From Sulfuritalea hydrogenivorans sk43H (GTDB taxonomy: Bacteria > Pseudomonadota > Gammaproteobacteria > Burkholderiales > Rhodocyclaceae): DNA of 64,000 nt. How positions within the stretch are numbered: the first letter of the stretch is position 1; every line of letters begins with the position of its first letter. Of the stretch, positions 9,262 to 18,030 are shown in pieces. The notes under the pieces were generated by a model that was given only the letters and a program-made list of their open reading frames with translations, did no database searches and was not told where the DNA came from. Location: positions 1,922,001-1,986,000 of the forward strand of contig NZ_AP012547.1 in assembly GCF_000828635.1 (NCBI RefSeq), given 5' to 3'. A program made the position numbers and the translations under genes.

Positions 9262-9783
9262 CTAAACAGCCTGAGACGGGATGTTGAAAAGATGCTCTAC
9301 CAGTTCGGCAATGGAATCTAGCTTGTCGAATTTCCCGGAATTGATGACCCGAATGTTTTTGCGTTCAGTTTTCACGCCCTTTGAATTACCTTTGGCGTGC
9401 TTTGCGATCTTAAAATCGCTTGGTTTCGATCTCTCAGTGAGCGCCGTACCAGGCCGAGCACCATGCCATCGATAAGGACCAATCGACATCGATACTGGGT
9501 CGAATCTCACCCAAATGACACAGCCACAAGGCTTTTTCCAAAGTTCCTCATGAACCTTCTGACTACTAGTGGTTGCTTGCAATGCTGATGATTTCAGTTG
9601 AATGTGACGAATAATCGAGTTGGCTTCGATCACCAAATCGTAACCACCAGCATCTGTTTCTGCCCGTAAGACGTCCACCTCATGGCATCCGAGTCTCCAT
9701 AGGTGTCGCAGCACTTCACCGATAAATACATGTTCGATCAAGTTTTCTCGGCGACTGGAATGTATGTTGTCAACCATGCTCAT
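9262..9783 (-). CDS. Small PD-(D/E)XK-like nuclease candidate
   Basis: The 173-residue protein has no confident family match by eye. The N-terminal part reads as a restriction-endonuclease-like core: helix with IGEVLRHLWR, then AETDAGGYDLVIEANSII with an Asp, and IRHIQLKSSA, giving a D...QxK catalytic pattern typical of the PD-(D/E)XK fold. The C-terminal region is basic (KIAKHAKGNSKG), consistent with nucleic-acid binding. Its start overlaps the stop of the WYL regulator (ATGA), so it is translationally coupled to it. Function as a DNA-cutting effector or housekeeping partner of the cluster is inference. Confidence 0.6.
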   Translation of the reverse strand: MSMVDNIHSSRRENLIEHVFIGEVLRHLWRLGCHEVDVLRAETDAGGYDLVIEANSIIRHIQLKSSALQATTSSQKVHEELWKKPCGCVIWVRFDPVSMSIGPYRWHGARPGTALTERSKPSDFKIAKHAKGNSKGVKTERKNIRVINSGKFDKLDSIAELVEHLFNIPSQAV

Positions 9784-10775
9784 TTGGATTCCACTGCCTT
9801 CCCAGCCCGATATGCCTCAGCTGCTACCTCTAGACGATTAATGATCATTTGGCGCAACGCCGGAGGCTCCAGCACCTCTACCTCGGGCCCGTATTTCAGA
9901 ATATCCATGACTAACTCGCCATCACCACTGTATGGAATTTCAAGGATGTAACTACCGTCAGGCTCCCAATGGCTTCGCTGGTCCACATGCCAGGTTTCCT
10001 GCGAAGTCCAGCGCGCTTGCCACGGACTAAATCTCAAAGTCGCCCATTGCACTTCGCGGCCGGCGTAAATGCCGTATCCGGCGCCCAGCACTGCATCCAG
10101 TTCCTCATCTGCGACATCAACAGCTGACTGGTCGAGCGTAGTTGCTCCGCGAATGGCATCCACGGAAAAGGTTCGAATTGCATTCCTCAGGTGACACCAC
10201 GTATCGAGGTACCAGTTTTCCTTGTAGCGAACCAGGCGCTGGGGAGAAACGTCCCGATCAACAGTGGTATCCAGGTGCCTGTCGTAGTGACTGAGACGGA
10301 GGCGTTGTCGCGACAACGTCGCTGAGGCACACTCTTCAAAATGCTCAAGGGTGAGTTTTCGTGGATTGGATGGAAGCAGAAGAATTCGCTTCCGGATCTC
10401 GTTGGGAGCGTGTTTACCTTTACTGAGTAACTGCTCCAGGCGCTTTTTGAGTGGCGCGATGTGGGGACCAAGTAGTCCCGGTTGTATCGATTCAAGAAGA
10501 CCTTCAATGGCAAGGAGTGCATTGATTTCCGTCTCGTTGAACCACAGGCCAGGCAACTCATGCATTCCATTGATAGCGGACTTCTTATCCAGAAAATAAC
10601 CGCCAAGATCGGGGTCATAGACCACGGGAGCATTCATCTGACTGCGTAGAAACTCAATATCCCGTGTGAGAGTCGCCCTAGCGACCTCGAGGGTGCTCTG
10701 CAATTCCTTGCGCGTAATGAACCGCCTGTTTTGCAACAAGTTATGCAGTTTGTAGATTCGGTCAGCCTTTTTCAT
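9780..10775 (-). CDS. WYL-domain transcriptional regulator (HTH-WYL)
   Basis: The 331-residue protein starts with a DeoR-like winged helix (KKADRIYKLHNLL, then FITRKELQSTLEVARATLTRDIEFLR) and continues with a WYL domain (RLRLSHYDRHLD, QRLVRYKENWYLDTWCHLRNAIRTFSVDAI) and a C-terminal extension. This is the YafY-like architecture that senses nucleic acid or nucleotide ligands and represses stress or defence operons. It is the first gene of the minus-strand cluster that ends with the M48 protease and overlaps its neighbour by 4 bp. It probably controls the cluster including itself. The 200 bp upstream to traI show no feature I can name. Confidence 0.88.
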   Translation of the reverse strand: MKKADRIYKLHNLLQNRRFITRKELQSTLEVARATLTRDIEFLRSQMNAPVVYDPDLGGYFLDKKSAINGMHELPGLWFNETEINALLAIEGLLESIQPGLLGPHIAPLKKRLEQLLSKGKHAPNEIRKRILLLPSNPRKLTLEHFEECASATLSRQRLRLSHYDRHLDTTVDRDVSPQRLVRYKENWYLDTWCHLRNAIRTFSVDAIRGATTLDQSAVDVADEELDAVLGAGYGIYAGREVQWATLRFSPWQARWTSQETWHVDQRSHWEPDGSYILEIPYSGDGELVMDILKYGPEVEVLEPPALRQMIINRLEVAAEAYRAGKAVESK

Positions 10776-10976
10776 CGGTTATTTGCCCGTAAGTCGCTGT
10801 TCATTCCGCCTCGAATTAAACGACATAAGACCCGATTCGGGGTGACTAGCATACCGCACGTGATCCTACCTCCGGTTCAAGAGGATTGACGGACCTGTTG
10901 TCCATCAACTTCCCCATTGCCAAGTGACCGGAATGAGCCTTTACATAGCGTCGGCGAGAATTATAGGCGGGGCGAA

Positions 10977-13040
10977 TTACGGGGTATTGGTCAGCCGAAA
11001 ATAGACGATCCTATTCCGCTCAACGGTATTGAAGCGCTGAGGATTCAGCCGTTGTAATCCGAGTATCTGAGCACGCGAGACTTTCACTCGATTTTTCAGT
11101 ATCGCCTCGACATCGCTGACGGCGATCAGCAATCCCCCCTCCTCCTCGATCGCATCAACAGATTTACCACGGACAGTTTCGATCAGGACTGAAATTACCT
11201 CGTCCAGCAGTTTCATCTTCTTTTCGATCAGTCTTTTCGCGTTCGCATCTTCCGTCTCCGCGATTTGCATGATCGCGAGCTTCGGACTGATTTCCTCAGT
11301 GACTATCGCCTTTGTTTCTGCTGCCGCCTTTTGGACACCTGGCAATTTCTTGATTGACTCTGAGGAAATCCCAAGCAACTCGCGCAGGACCGGTTGAACA
11401 CGAATGACCTTCCAGGGGGCGCCGATTCCGACACGCACTTCCGTCACCCGCCTGAATGGCTGCATGGGATCGACGACCAACCATTCGCGACTCCCGAGAT
11501 AATCCAGAACTGCCCTGCTCTCCATACCTCGGTCCTTGATGATGTCAGGCCATTTCAGGCAAAGGACACCCGTCTCATCAAGATAAGTCAGCTTTTTCCT
11601 GTCACGCCTTCCTGCCCGGAAATCCTCGGCTATCCCCTTCAGCAGTACCCCAAGTTCATCTTCCGGAAAACTCGCCCCCGTATTCATCGATGAACATTCG
11701 GTCGGGACCGATACCGCTTTAGTCACCGGTGCAACAGGATTGTTAGGAACCTGATTTGGCAACACGTTCAATTCTTCGCTGGGATTCTGATCCTGGTTTG
11801 GGATAGCGGATGCTTTATCGTCTACCAATCGACCTGCAATTGGCACCGGTAACTGATCGAGGACTGTGGATGGTTTTGATATACGGATGGCTGTCAGTCG
11901 AATGTGCGGGATTTTCTCAGTCAAGGGCGCCGGGGCGATCTGCCAATATCGCCCTTCCCCGCTGCCGTCCCCCTTGATCTCTGCCAGCTTCCGTTCTGTC
12001 AGCATGTCCAGGATGCTGTTGGGCGTCCTGGGCAGTCCGGGTAGTTTCTCCCGGTTGATGACTGCGGCCATTTCTTCGCCGGCGATCGGCCAGACCAGAT
12101 AGAGATGGCCTTCCATGAACCAGAGTCGCGACCCCGGCACATTGACCGTCCACGTACTTTCGCGCACGAGCCGTCGCATGATGTCGAGGAGCATGCGTTC
12201 GACAGGAACCCCGATGTCGTATCCCGCGAAAACGCTACCCAAGGTTTCCATATCGCGGGCAACGCTAACCTGATCGGAACGTACCACCAAGTTGTGAATC
12301 ATGTTGGTCTGGCTTGGCTGACACGCGATCGACTCCGTCATCCACAGCACCAACTCGGGATCACCGCCATAGATCCACCCCATGGTGTTGCGACCGATGA
12401 TCCTTTCGGCCAGGAGTATCGACACCGAGGTATGGTCGCGACCGCGATTGGGCCGCCAGTGCAGGAAGTAGTGGTCGACCGCATTGGCACTTGCCCAGGA
12501 ATACAGATCCTCTGCAAACGGGTTCCAGGATTTTTCGCCATCCTGGCTGGTAACTTTCAGGTCCGTTATCGGTTTGCCGATGTCGTGACACAGTGCTGAC
12601 AGGAAGACCGCCACATGCCAGCGCGGCTCAATCTCGCGACGGCGTCTTGGGGTCTGGTCGCCTGGCAGTAACACGCGATCGCCAAGTTGCAGGGACCAAA
12701 GAGCCACTTCGACAGCATGCCTAAACAAGCCACCCGCCCCCCTGTGATGATGGCTTTCGCTGGCCGGCAACAGGTGCACATAGGAAGCGAGGCTGCGTAA
12801 TGGGGAAAGGTAGTACTGATCGAAGATTTCCCTGGATGCCAACCCTGACTCCTGAATCTGACCGATCAACTCCCATTGCGTCTCCAGCAATCGATCCGGC
12901 GAAGTTGCTGGCAGACCTTTCATAAATGGCGGGTAGCGAGGTATGTCTTCTTCCACCGGATTCGAAAGCATAGGGATAGGCGACGGATCGATGACGCTCT
13001 CGTCTTCTTTGCCGATGACGCGCCTCAACATCCTGAACAC
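10977..13040 (-). CDS. traI: TraI relaxase, MobH family (TraI_2 domain)
   Basis: This 687-residue protein starts conjugation by nicking oriT. The N-terminal TraI_2 region (about residues 40-330) has the histidine-rich HD-like metal site of MobH relaxases: SHHHRGAGGLFRHAVEV, then ALCHDIGKPITDLKV and HWRPNRGRDHTSVS. A linker rich in Pro and Asn (about 400-460) precedes a C-terminal TraI_2_C-like domain (about 465-690, with LKWPDIIKDRG). The annotated start is GTG 13040; an in-frame ATG at 13031 is equally plausible. It follows the peptidase gene by 47 bp and is probably co-transcribed from the operator-bearing promoter upstream of that gene. Confidence 0.9.
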   Translation of the reverse strand: MFRMLRRVIGKEDESVIDPSPIPMLSNPVEEDIPRYPPFMKGLPATSPDRLLETQWELIGQIQESGLASREIFDQYYLSPLRSLASYVHLLPASESHHHRGAGGLFRHAVEVALWSLQLGDRVLLPGDQTPRRRREIEPRWHVAVFLSALCHDIGKPITDLKVTSQDGEKSWNPFAEDLYSWASANAVDHYFLHWRPNRGRDHTSVSILLAERIIGRNTMGWIYGGDPELVLWMTESIACQPSQTNMIHNLVVRSDQVSVARDMETLGSVFAGYDIGVPVERMLLDIMRRLVRESTWTVNVPGSRLWFMEGHLYLVWPIAGEEMAAVINREKLPGLPRTPNSILDMLTERKLAEIKGDGSGEGRYWQIAPAPLTEKIPHIRLTAIRISKPSTVLDQLPVPIAGRLVDDKASAIPNQDQNPSEELNVLPNQVPNNPVAPVTKAVSVPTECSSMNTGASFPEDELGVLLKGIAEDFRAGRRDRKKLTYLDETGVLCLKWPDIIKDRGMESRAVLDYLGSREWLVVDPMQPFRRVTEVRVGIGAPWKVIRVQPVLRELLGISSESIKKLPGVQKAAAETKAIVTEEISPKLAIMQIAETEDANAKRLIEKKMKLLDEVISVLIETVRGKSVDAIEEEGGLLIAVSDVEAILKNRVKVSRAQILGLQRLNPQRFNTVERNRIVYFRLTNTP

Positions 13041-13087
13041 GGGATCAATCTCTCGGAATGGGAAGGACTTGATACGGTTTGACCGAC

Positions 13088-13570
13088 CTAGAACAGGCGC
13101 ATGGCTTGTCCAAGAACCTGGTCATCGGCAACCCAGCCCGTTAGCGCATAGCGTGAGTCGATGCTATCGGGATGATCAGCCGATACGAAATAGTGGCCCT
13201 TTGGAATTACCCCGGTGGGTCCAGGCTTCAGCGGCACCCCGGTCTTTGAATATTCCTTGGCAAACCCCATTTCCCTGCCATCAACAAAGTAGCGCCGGTC
13301 GCTGGCCGTCACGCTAGCGCCAGGTATGCCGGTCAGACGTTTCACGAAAATACTGCCTCGTGGATAAGGCCAGTCGTTTTCCCACCGGAAGGCCACGAAC
13401 TCCCCCAGGCTAGGAAAGGTTCGCTTGTCGATGAGAAAAATCGTTCCAGGCAGGCTGTCGGTCAAATTGAGCGTCACCATGAAAACCTTGGTGAACGCGA
13501 GATAGCCAGCCATCCACCAGAGTACGACGGGTAATCGCCATAGGCGCCAGTGTGTGTGAGTCTCAGTCAT
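13088..13570 (-). CDS. S26-family conjugal peptidase (TrhF/TraF-type)
   Basis: The 160-residue protein has one N-terminal membrane segment (LPVVLWWMAGYLAFTKVFMV) followed by the S26 signal-peptidase core. The catalytic Ser is in NLTDSLPGTIFLI and the Lys in FVKRLTGIPG; the conserved SADHPDSIDSRY box follows. Plasmid and ICE relatives (TraF of RP4, TrhF of R27/SXT) process the pilin or other transfer proteins in the periplasm. It leads the traI unit. A 27-bp operator ends 38 bp upstream of its start codon, which suggests activation by the FlhDC-like regulator. Confidence 0.9.
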   Translation of the reverse strand: MTETHTHWRLWRLPVVLWWMAGYLAFTKVFMVTLNLTDSLPGTIFLIDKRTFPSLGEFVAFRWENDWPYPRGSIFVKRLTGIPGASVTASDRRYFVDGREMGFAKEYSKTGVPLKPGPTGVIPKGHYFVSADHPDSIDSRYALTGWVADDQVLGQAMRLF

Positions 13571-13608
13571 ATCCAGACTTTACGGAGGCCATGACGCTAT
13601 GGATGATC

Positions 13609-13635
13609 GAAATGCGGACTTTCCGGCTGCATTTC
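13609..13635 (-). promoter_or_regulatory. 27-bp transfer operator, copy upstream of the peptidase-traI unit
   Basis: Interrupted palindrome with arms GAAATGCGGAC and GGCTGCATTTC around TTTCC. It is one of five copies in the window with consensus arms GAAATSYGVMC and GGNYRCATTTC and a central TTTNN. It ends 38 bp before the peptidase start codon, almost the same distance as the copy in front of the T4SS operon. Confidence 0.75.
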
Positions 13636-13728
13636 AATTCCCCGAACGCTGCGAACCTTGTCAGGATCGGCCCGCTTGCAGTTTTGAGCTTGTGTGCGAA
13701 GCTGATGCGAAACCACGGAGAACACCTG

Positions 13729-14175
13729 ATGAGTACCGCCGCAGTACAAACGTCCAGCCTGATGACATGGCTTCCCCTGGCAGCCATTCTGTTGGCAGTC
13801 TCAATCCTGATCAAATGGGGACGGCAAAACCGTCATCGCGATACCATGCGCCTCAATCAACTCGACACTGCGCTAGCTTCGATCAGGGAACAGTTATTTC
13901 TGGTTTCCACGGAGTCAGTCCCTGAGCGTTCCATCGTCAAAACGATTGGTTTCGTGGAGTCGATGTCGGGCATCGAAGCAACGTCCGACGCGGACTACCT
14001 GCTTGCCGAACGGGAAGCCTTGTTAGCACTGGGAAAGCAAGCCTTGGCGATGGGGGCGAATGCCATCGTTGGCTTGCGAAAAACCAATACGCACTACGAT
14101 CAAGCGGGTTCGCAATGGCGTGTTTCTCGGGTGACCTACCTGGGAACAGCCGTGGTCGTCAAATCCAAGGTATAG
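13729..14175 (+). CDS. Membrane-anchored YbjQ-like (DUF74) protein
   Basis: From the ATG at 13729 (GGAG 9 bp upstream) this is a 148-residue protein. One membrane segment (about residues 10-30, MTWLPLAAILLAVSILIKWG) is followed by a YbjQ-like core: SIVKTIGFVESMSGIE, LLAEREALLALGKQALAMGANAIVGLR and VTYLGTAVVVK. YbjQ proteins are small pentameric proteins of unknown function, sometimes called heavy-metal-binding. It is the only plus-strand gene between 1 and 29 kb and sits divergently from the peptidase-traI unit. A longer upstream reading has no ribosome site and runs through the operator. Confidence 0.75.
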   Translation: MSTAAVQTSSLMTWLPLAAILLAVSILIKWGRQNRHRDTMRLNQLDTALASIREQLFLVSTESVPERSIVKTIGFVESMSGIEATSDADYLLAEREALLALGKQALAMGANAIVGLRKTNTHYDQAGSQWRVSRVTYLGTAVVVKSKV

Positions 14176-14348
14176 CCTCATCGGCAGTTATGACTAAACT
14201 CATTCTCAATTGCTGCGACCGCGTATGACTTGCAATCCTTAGTCGATGCCTCTTTCGGACCCAAAGTGGAATCACCACGATGGGGATTGCTGACGTTCAA
14301 TTATCAGTGATGTGATTTTTTGGGCAGAGCTGCCGAAGCAGCCTTGCA

Positions 14349-14993
14349 TCAAGCCACCGGATTTTCTTGCAAGAACTGAATCAAGGCATCGAATCTGGAC
14401 TGTGCGTTACCGCTCGGATCGACAATGCTGTGGCTAAAGAATTTCTCGATGTTGGCCGCTGTTATTTCCATCGTGAGCGGGTTGTAGGTCGTACCGTTGG
14501 CGCCTCCCGCCATGTTCCCTCCCTGTCGAATCAATGCGATCTGGCTAATACCTGCGGCGGCCTCTGTATTGCCGCTTGCCACCGCCTTGTCATACAGCGC
14601 CTTTTCCGCCGGACTGAGGTTGCCAAAGGTATTGACGAACCCTGCGGCCTTTTGCACGTAGTCCAATTCATCGGCGGTAAGTTTTTCTGGGGGCTTGCCT
14701 TGCGCAGTGATTTCAGCCAGCCTCTTGTCGTTGGCGCGCACGTAATCTTGCTCTTCCTGCGTTCTACTCATGCCATCCTTGCTTTTGATCGCAGCAAGCC
14801 TTGCTTCGACAGACTTATCCACGCTTGCAGTAGTTGAGGATGCACCCGACGATGCGAAGGCCTCCCTAGCCGCGATAGAAATATTGATAGTATCGGCAAC
14901 ATTTGCCGGCGTTGTGATCGGTGTTTGCCGAGGTGTTAGCGAACGCGCAATTCCGGCGCCAGAATAATGTGCTGAAGTGGATTGAACGATCAT
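14349..14993 (-). CDS. Transfer-linked hypothetical protein, 214 aa
   Basis: I do not recognise a named family. The first 60 residues are low-complexity (Ser, Thr, Ala, Pro) and the rest is helical and charged, with no signal peptide or membrane span. The start ATG has AGAGG 6-10 bp upstream. It lies downstream of traG on the same strand with a 217-bp gap and may be transcribed with it or from its own promoter. Position at the end of the traF-traH-traG unit suggests a transfer-related or cargo role, which is inference only. Confidence 0.65.
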   Translation of the reverse strand: MIVQSTSAHYSGAGIARSLTPRQTPITTPANVADTINISIAAREAFASSGASSTTASVDKSVEARLAAIKSKDGMSRTQEEQDYVRANDKRLAEITAQGKPPEKLTADELDYVQKAAGFVNTFGNLSPAEKALYDKAVASGNTEAAAGISQIALIRQGGNMAGGANGTTYNPLTMEITAANIEKFFSHSIVDPSGNAQSRFDALIQFLQENPVA

Positions 14994-15210
14994 TGCATGC
15001 CTCTATTAGCGAATAGTCACTTGCTCCATGCAATTGTTATGCCGAGAAATGTGCTGGATAATTTCTTCAGCGGGCAGCCTCGGAATGTCCTGAATGGCGA
15101 CTATGGGGACAGGTCCGCAAATGATCGGTTCCAGTCTGTGGATCCTCATGAATTAAGCAATGCTCGTCAGAACAAGTTTGCGAAGTCACGCCATACCCTT
15201 ACCGCAAGTT

Positions 15211-18027
15211 TCATTTCTTACCCTTCAGGGTATCCATCACATATTGACCTGGCGCATCACCCTTCAGGCCATCGACAACATTCCCTGCCGCCTCACCCAC
15301 GTTTTCGACGAGTTCCGCCCCTTTCCCGACCATGGAGGATGGCTGGAGTTTCCTGAAGTTCGATGGCGTGGAATTGTCCTGATGCACTTGAGTGGCGGCC
15401 TCCTGCCGATCCCGCACCTCATGGCTGTTTCTGGAGAACTCCTTCATCGCCGTGTGCATGGCCTGGTCGCTCGGACCGGTGCGTGGCGATACGCCGGCTG
15501 CTCCGCCAGCGCCTTTCACCTGGCCGATAAAGCCGGTCCCGTCGGCTTCAACGCTTGATTGCCCGGGTACGCCGGCGCGACCCGTGGCATGGCTAGCGCG
15601 AACAGCATCCTCTCCCTGTACCTGCCCCGCCATCTGCCCCAACATCCGGTCGTAATTCTGTGCCGTGTATTCCTCGATATAGGGACGCAGACGATGCGGA
15701 TCCCCCATGATTCCCTGGAACCGCTCGTAGTTGTATTCGAGCTTCGGCAGCAGGAAATCCTTGATGAAATGATCCTGCAACTGGAGATTCGATCCCAGCT
15801 GGCCTGAGTGGGAAAGCTCCCACATCTGGCGATGTCCTTCAGTCTCCTGGAGCGAAGTGCTCAGTGCATCGCGTGACTGACGCGCACGGTCCAGCGAGGC
15901 TCGCTGACCTTCCGAACCTGCCGTTCTTCCTTCATCGCTAGTCCGGTAACCCCGCTCCCAGCCATTGTCGATCACCGTCCCGACCTTCTTGCCGAAGCTC
16001 GAATCACGGGCAAACTGGGCCATTTCCTCCAAGGCCCGCATCGAATCGGCCGAGTTACGCAACTTGGCCGACATCTCGACGCCACCCCGCAGGCCGGCAA
16101 CCTCAAGCAGCTTGGGAGTGCTCATCCCCATTGAGGCGCCGACCATCATTTCCATCGCTACCTTCTCGCTGACGCCGAGCTTCCTGGCCCACTGATCCAC
16201 CTGCCGCAGCGATTCGTTGGCTTCCTGGCCGCGACTGGAACCCATGCCGTGCCGATAACCTGTAGTGTCACTGGAGGACTTCGCGTGAGATCGCTCGAAT
16301 CCGGCTTCCTGCTTTAGCGCCGCCAGAGCACTTTCAGCGTATTCCGAGGAATGCTGTTGTGTTGACTGCTGCGAACGCTCGTAATTTTCCTTGGCAGCCG
16401 CACCCAAGGAATCGTTGAGCGCCATGTCGGCCCGCACATCGCTCTTGGCCTGTTTGACGACAAAACCGCCCCCGGAGAAATGGTTGTAGTCAAAGCCGCC
16501 TTTGGCCTGAAACTGGGTCATGCCCTGCCGCAGGCTTGGATTCATGTCCACCGATAGCCCGCGCATCGTGTCGTGGCTTGAGTTGTTGAGCGAAGCATTG
16601 CCCATCTGCATGTTGCCCATGGCCAGACCACTGGCGATCTTTTCCGGGTCGCGGGGCGGTCCGACCAGTCCGGCGACGGCCTGTAGCCCCACCTCCCCTC
16701 CTTTTACGATGGCGGCCGCGATAGCGGGAATGGAGATCACCAGCATGCCGGCAATGGCCTGATCGCTGACGATGGCCGAATTGAGGAAGCCGATCTGCTC
16801 GATCGACATCCCGGCCCCGGCACTGCCGTTGGTGTATTGGGCGCGGGAATACATAGTGATGATGAAGTTCATCACGGCATACAGGGGCGCCCAGAGTTGA
16901 ATCCAGAACAGGCTCGCCGCATAGGACTTGATCACGCCGGTTGCCTGGTGACCGCTCAGGACGACAAACAACAGGAAGACCGGAAAGATCGCGTACTGGA
17001 TCATTTCGATGGCGTTGCGCACCTTGGGCATGGTTGATTCCGCAATTCGCGCCATCAGCTTGTAGGAGTCGCTGGTGGAGCGCAGCGATTGCGCCATCGC
17101 CAGATTGGTCTGCGCGCTGGCGGCATCGCCCAGCTGGGCTGGCAGCATGTACTGGGCGTCGATCATGAAATTCGCGACGATCGCTTGCTTGACTGTGTCC
17201 TGCGCCGATGATGAGATCCCCAGCAGGTAATTCGTGGACGTTGCCAGCGAACCGGCAACCGCCAGCCCGGCATCGGCCGTGGTCATCCGGGGATAGAGGC
17301 GCGTCCCGAGGAGATTCATCTGCCGGGTCGCCTCGGCGTTGATCTGGGTGGTCAGGGTCTGGTATCCGACATTGCAGCCCACGGTGCTCAGTAAAGTCGG
17401 ATCAGTGGTGTCCCTGATCGTGACCAGCCGAGCCGGATTGGTCTTGCCGTTCAGACTGGACCAGATATTATTGACCTCAAGGATGTCCTCCTTCATACGG
17501 ATGTAACCGGTGGCCACATCCGGCGCCACGCACTCACGATAGAACTCGAGAAGGTTGCCGGTAATGACGGGATTGCCGCTCTTGATCGCCTGTCGTTCGG
17601 CTAGCACCCGGTGTCCAAACAATGTGCCGTTCTTGCGGAACTTCACATCGTCCGGCAAAGCGAAAACAGTCTCGAAAGCACCGGTCAGCCAGTCGCCGAC
17701 CTTGCTCATGGTGTGCGCAAACGCGCCCAGCCCGATCGGCACATTGGCCACGGCCCTGGGTGGTTCGTTGCCGGTACGATCCACGATAGTGACGGTCACC
17801 TTCGGGATCAGCAGCATGGCCTGAAAAATGGCGAGGAAGAAAAGCCACTTCCACATGCCGTCCAGCCGCTCACGTCCCGTCAGCGTGGCGATCACCACGA
17901 CGATGATGCCGACGATGGCGATGGTTTGAAGCAAGCCCCGATAATCTGCGCTTCCCATCAGGGATGCGATGGCGTTAAACATCGCCTCCAGTTCGGCGAC
18001 GTTCCAGTAGGCATAGACCTCGTACAT
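15211..18027 (-). CDS. traG: TraG mating-pair stabilisation/entry-exclusion protein
   Basis: The 938-residue protein has the TraG_N domain (about residues 1-470) with several membrane helices: LLQTIAIVGIIVVVIATL, WLFFLAIFQAMLLI, IQYAIFPVFLLFVVLSG, LFWIQLWAPLYAVMNFII and AGMLVISIPAIAAAIV. The long hydrophilic C-terminal part (about 500-938) is periplasmic, rich in Gln, Ser and Glu. In F, TraG stabilises mating pairs and contacts the recipient inner membrane for exclusion. It follows traH by 3 bp, so traF, traH and traG form the end of the T4SS operon. Length is typical of the family. Confidence 0.93.
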   Translation of the reverse strand: MYEVYAYWNVAELEAMFNAIASLMGSADYRGLLQTIAIVGIIVVVIATLTGRERLDGMWKWLFFLAIFQAMLLIPKVTVTIVDRTGNEPPRAVANVPIGLGAFAHTMSKVGDWLTGAFETVFALPDDVKFRKNGTLFGHRVLAERQAIKSGNPVITGNLLEFYRECVAPDVATGYIRMKEDILEVNNIWSSLNGKTNPARLVTIRDTTDPTLLSTVGCNVGYQTLTTQINAEATRQMNLLGTRLYPRMTTADAGLAVAGSLATSTNYLLGISSSAQDTVKQAIVANFMIDAQYMLPAQLGDAASAQTNLAMAQSLRSTSDSYKLMARIAESTMPKVRNAIEMIQYAIFPVFLLFVVLSGHQATGVIKSYAASLFWIQLWAPLYAVMNFIITMYSRAQYTNGSAGAGMSIEQIGFLNSAIVSDQAIAGMLVISIPAIAAAIVKGGEVGLQAVAGLVGPPRDPEKIASGLAMGNMQMGNASLNNSSHDTMRGLSVDMNPSLRQGMTQFQAKGGFDYNHFSGGGFVVKQAKSDVRADMALNDSLGAAAKENYERSQQSTQQHSSEYAESALAALKQEAGFERSHAKSSSDTTGYRHGMGSSRGQEANESLRQVDQWARKLGVSEKVAMEMMVGASMGMSTPKLLEVAGLRGGVEMSAKLRNSADSMRALEEMAQFARDSSFGKKVGTVIDNGWERGYRTSDEGRTAGSEGQRASLDRARQSRDALSTSLQETEGHRQMWELSHSGQLGSNLQLQDHFIKDFLLPKLEYNYERFQGIMGDPHRLRPYIEEYTAQNYDRMLGQMAGQVQGEDAVRASHATGRAGVPGQSSVEADGTGFIGQVKGAGGAAGVSPRTGPSDQAMHTAMKEFSRNSHEVRDRQEAATQVHQDNSTPSNFRKLQPSSMVGKGAELVENVGEAAGNVVDGLKGDAPGQYVMDTLKGKK

Positions 18028-18030
18028 GGC

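Noticed and set aside
11394-13317. Long open frames opposite traI and the peptidase gene
   Set aside because: They are antisense shadows with no domains or ribosome sites, caused by GC-rich codon bias.
15043-15066. Possible sixth transfer operator (GAAATGTGC...AATTTC)
   Set aside because: Arms match only in the outer bases and the length is 20 bp instead of 27, without the central TTT.
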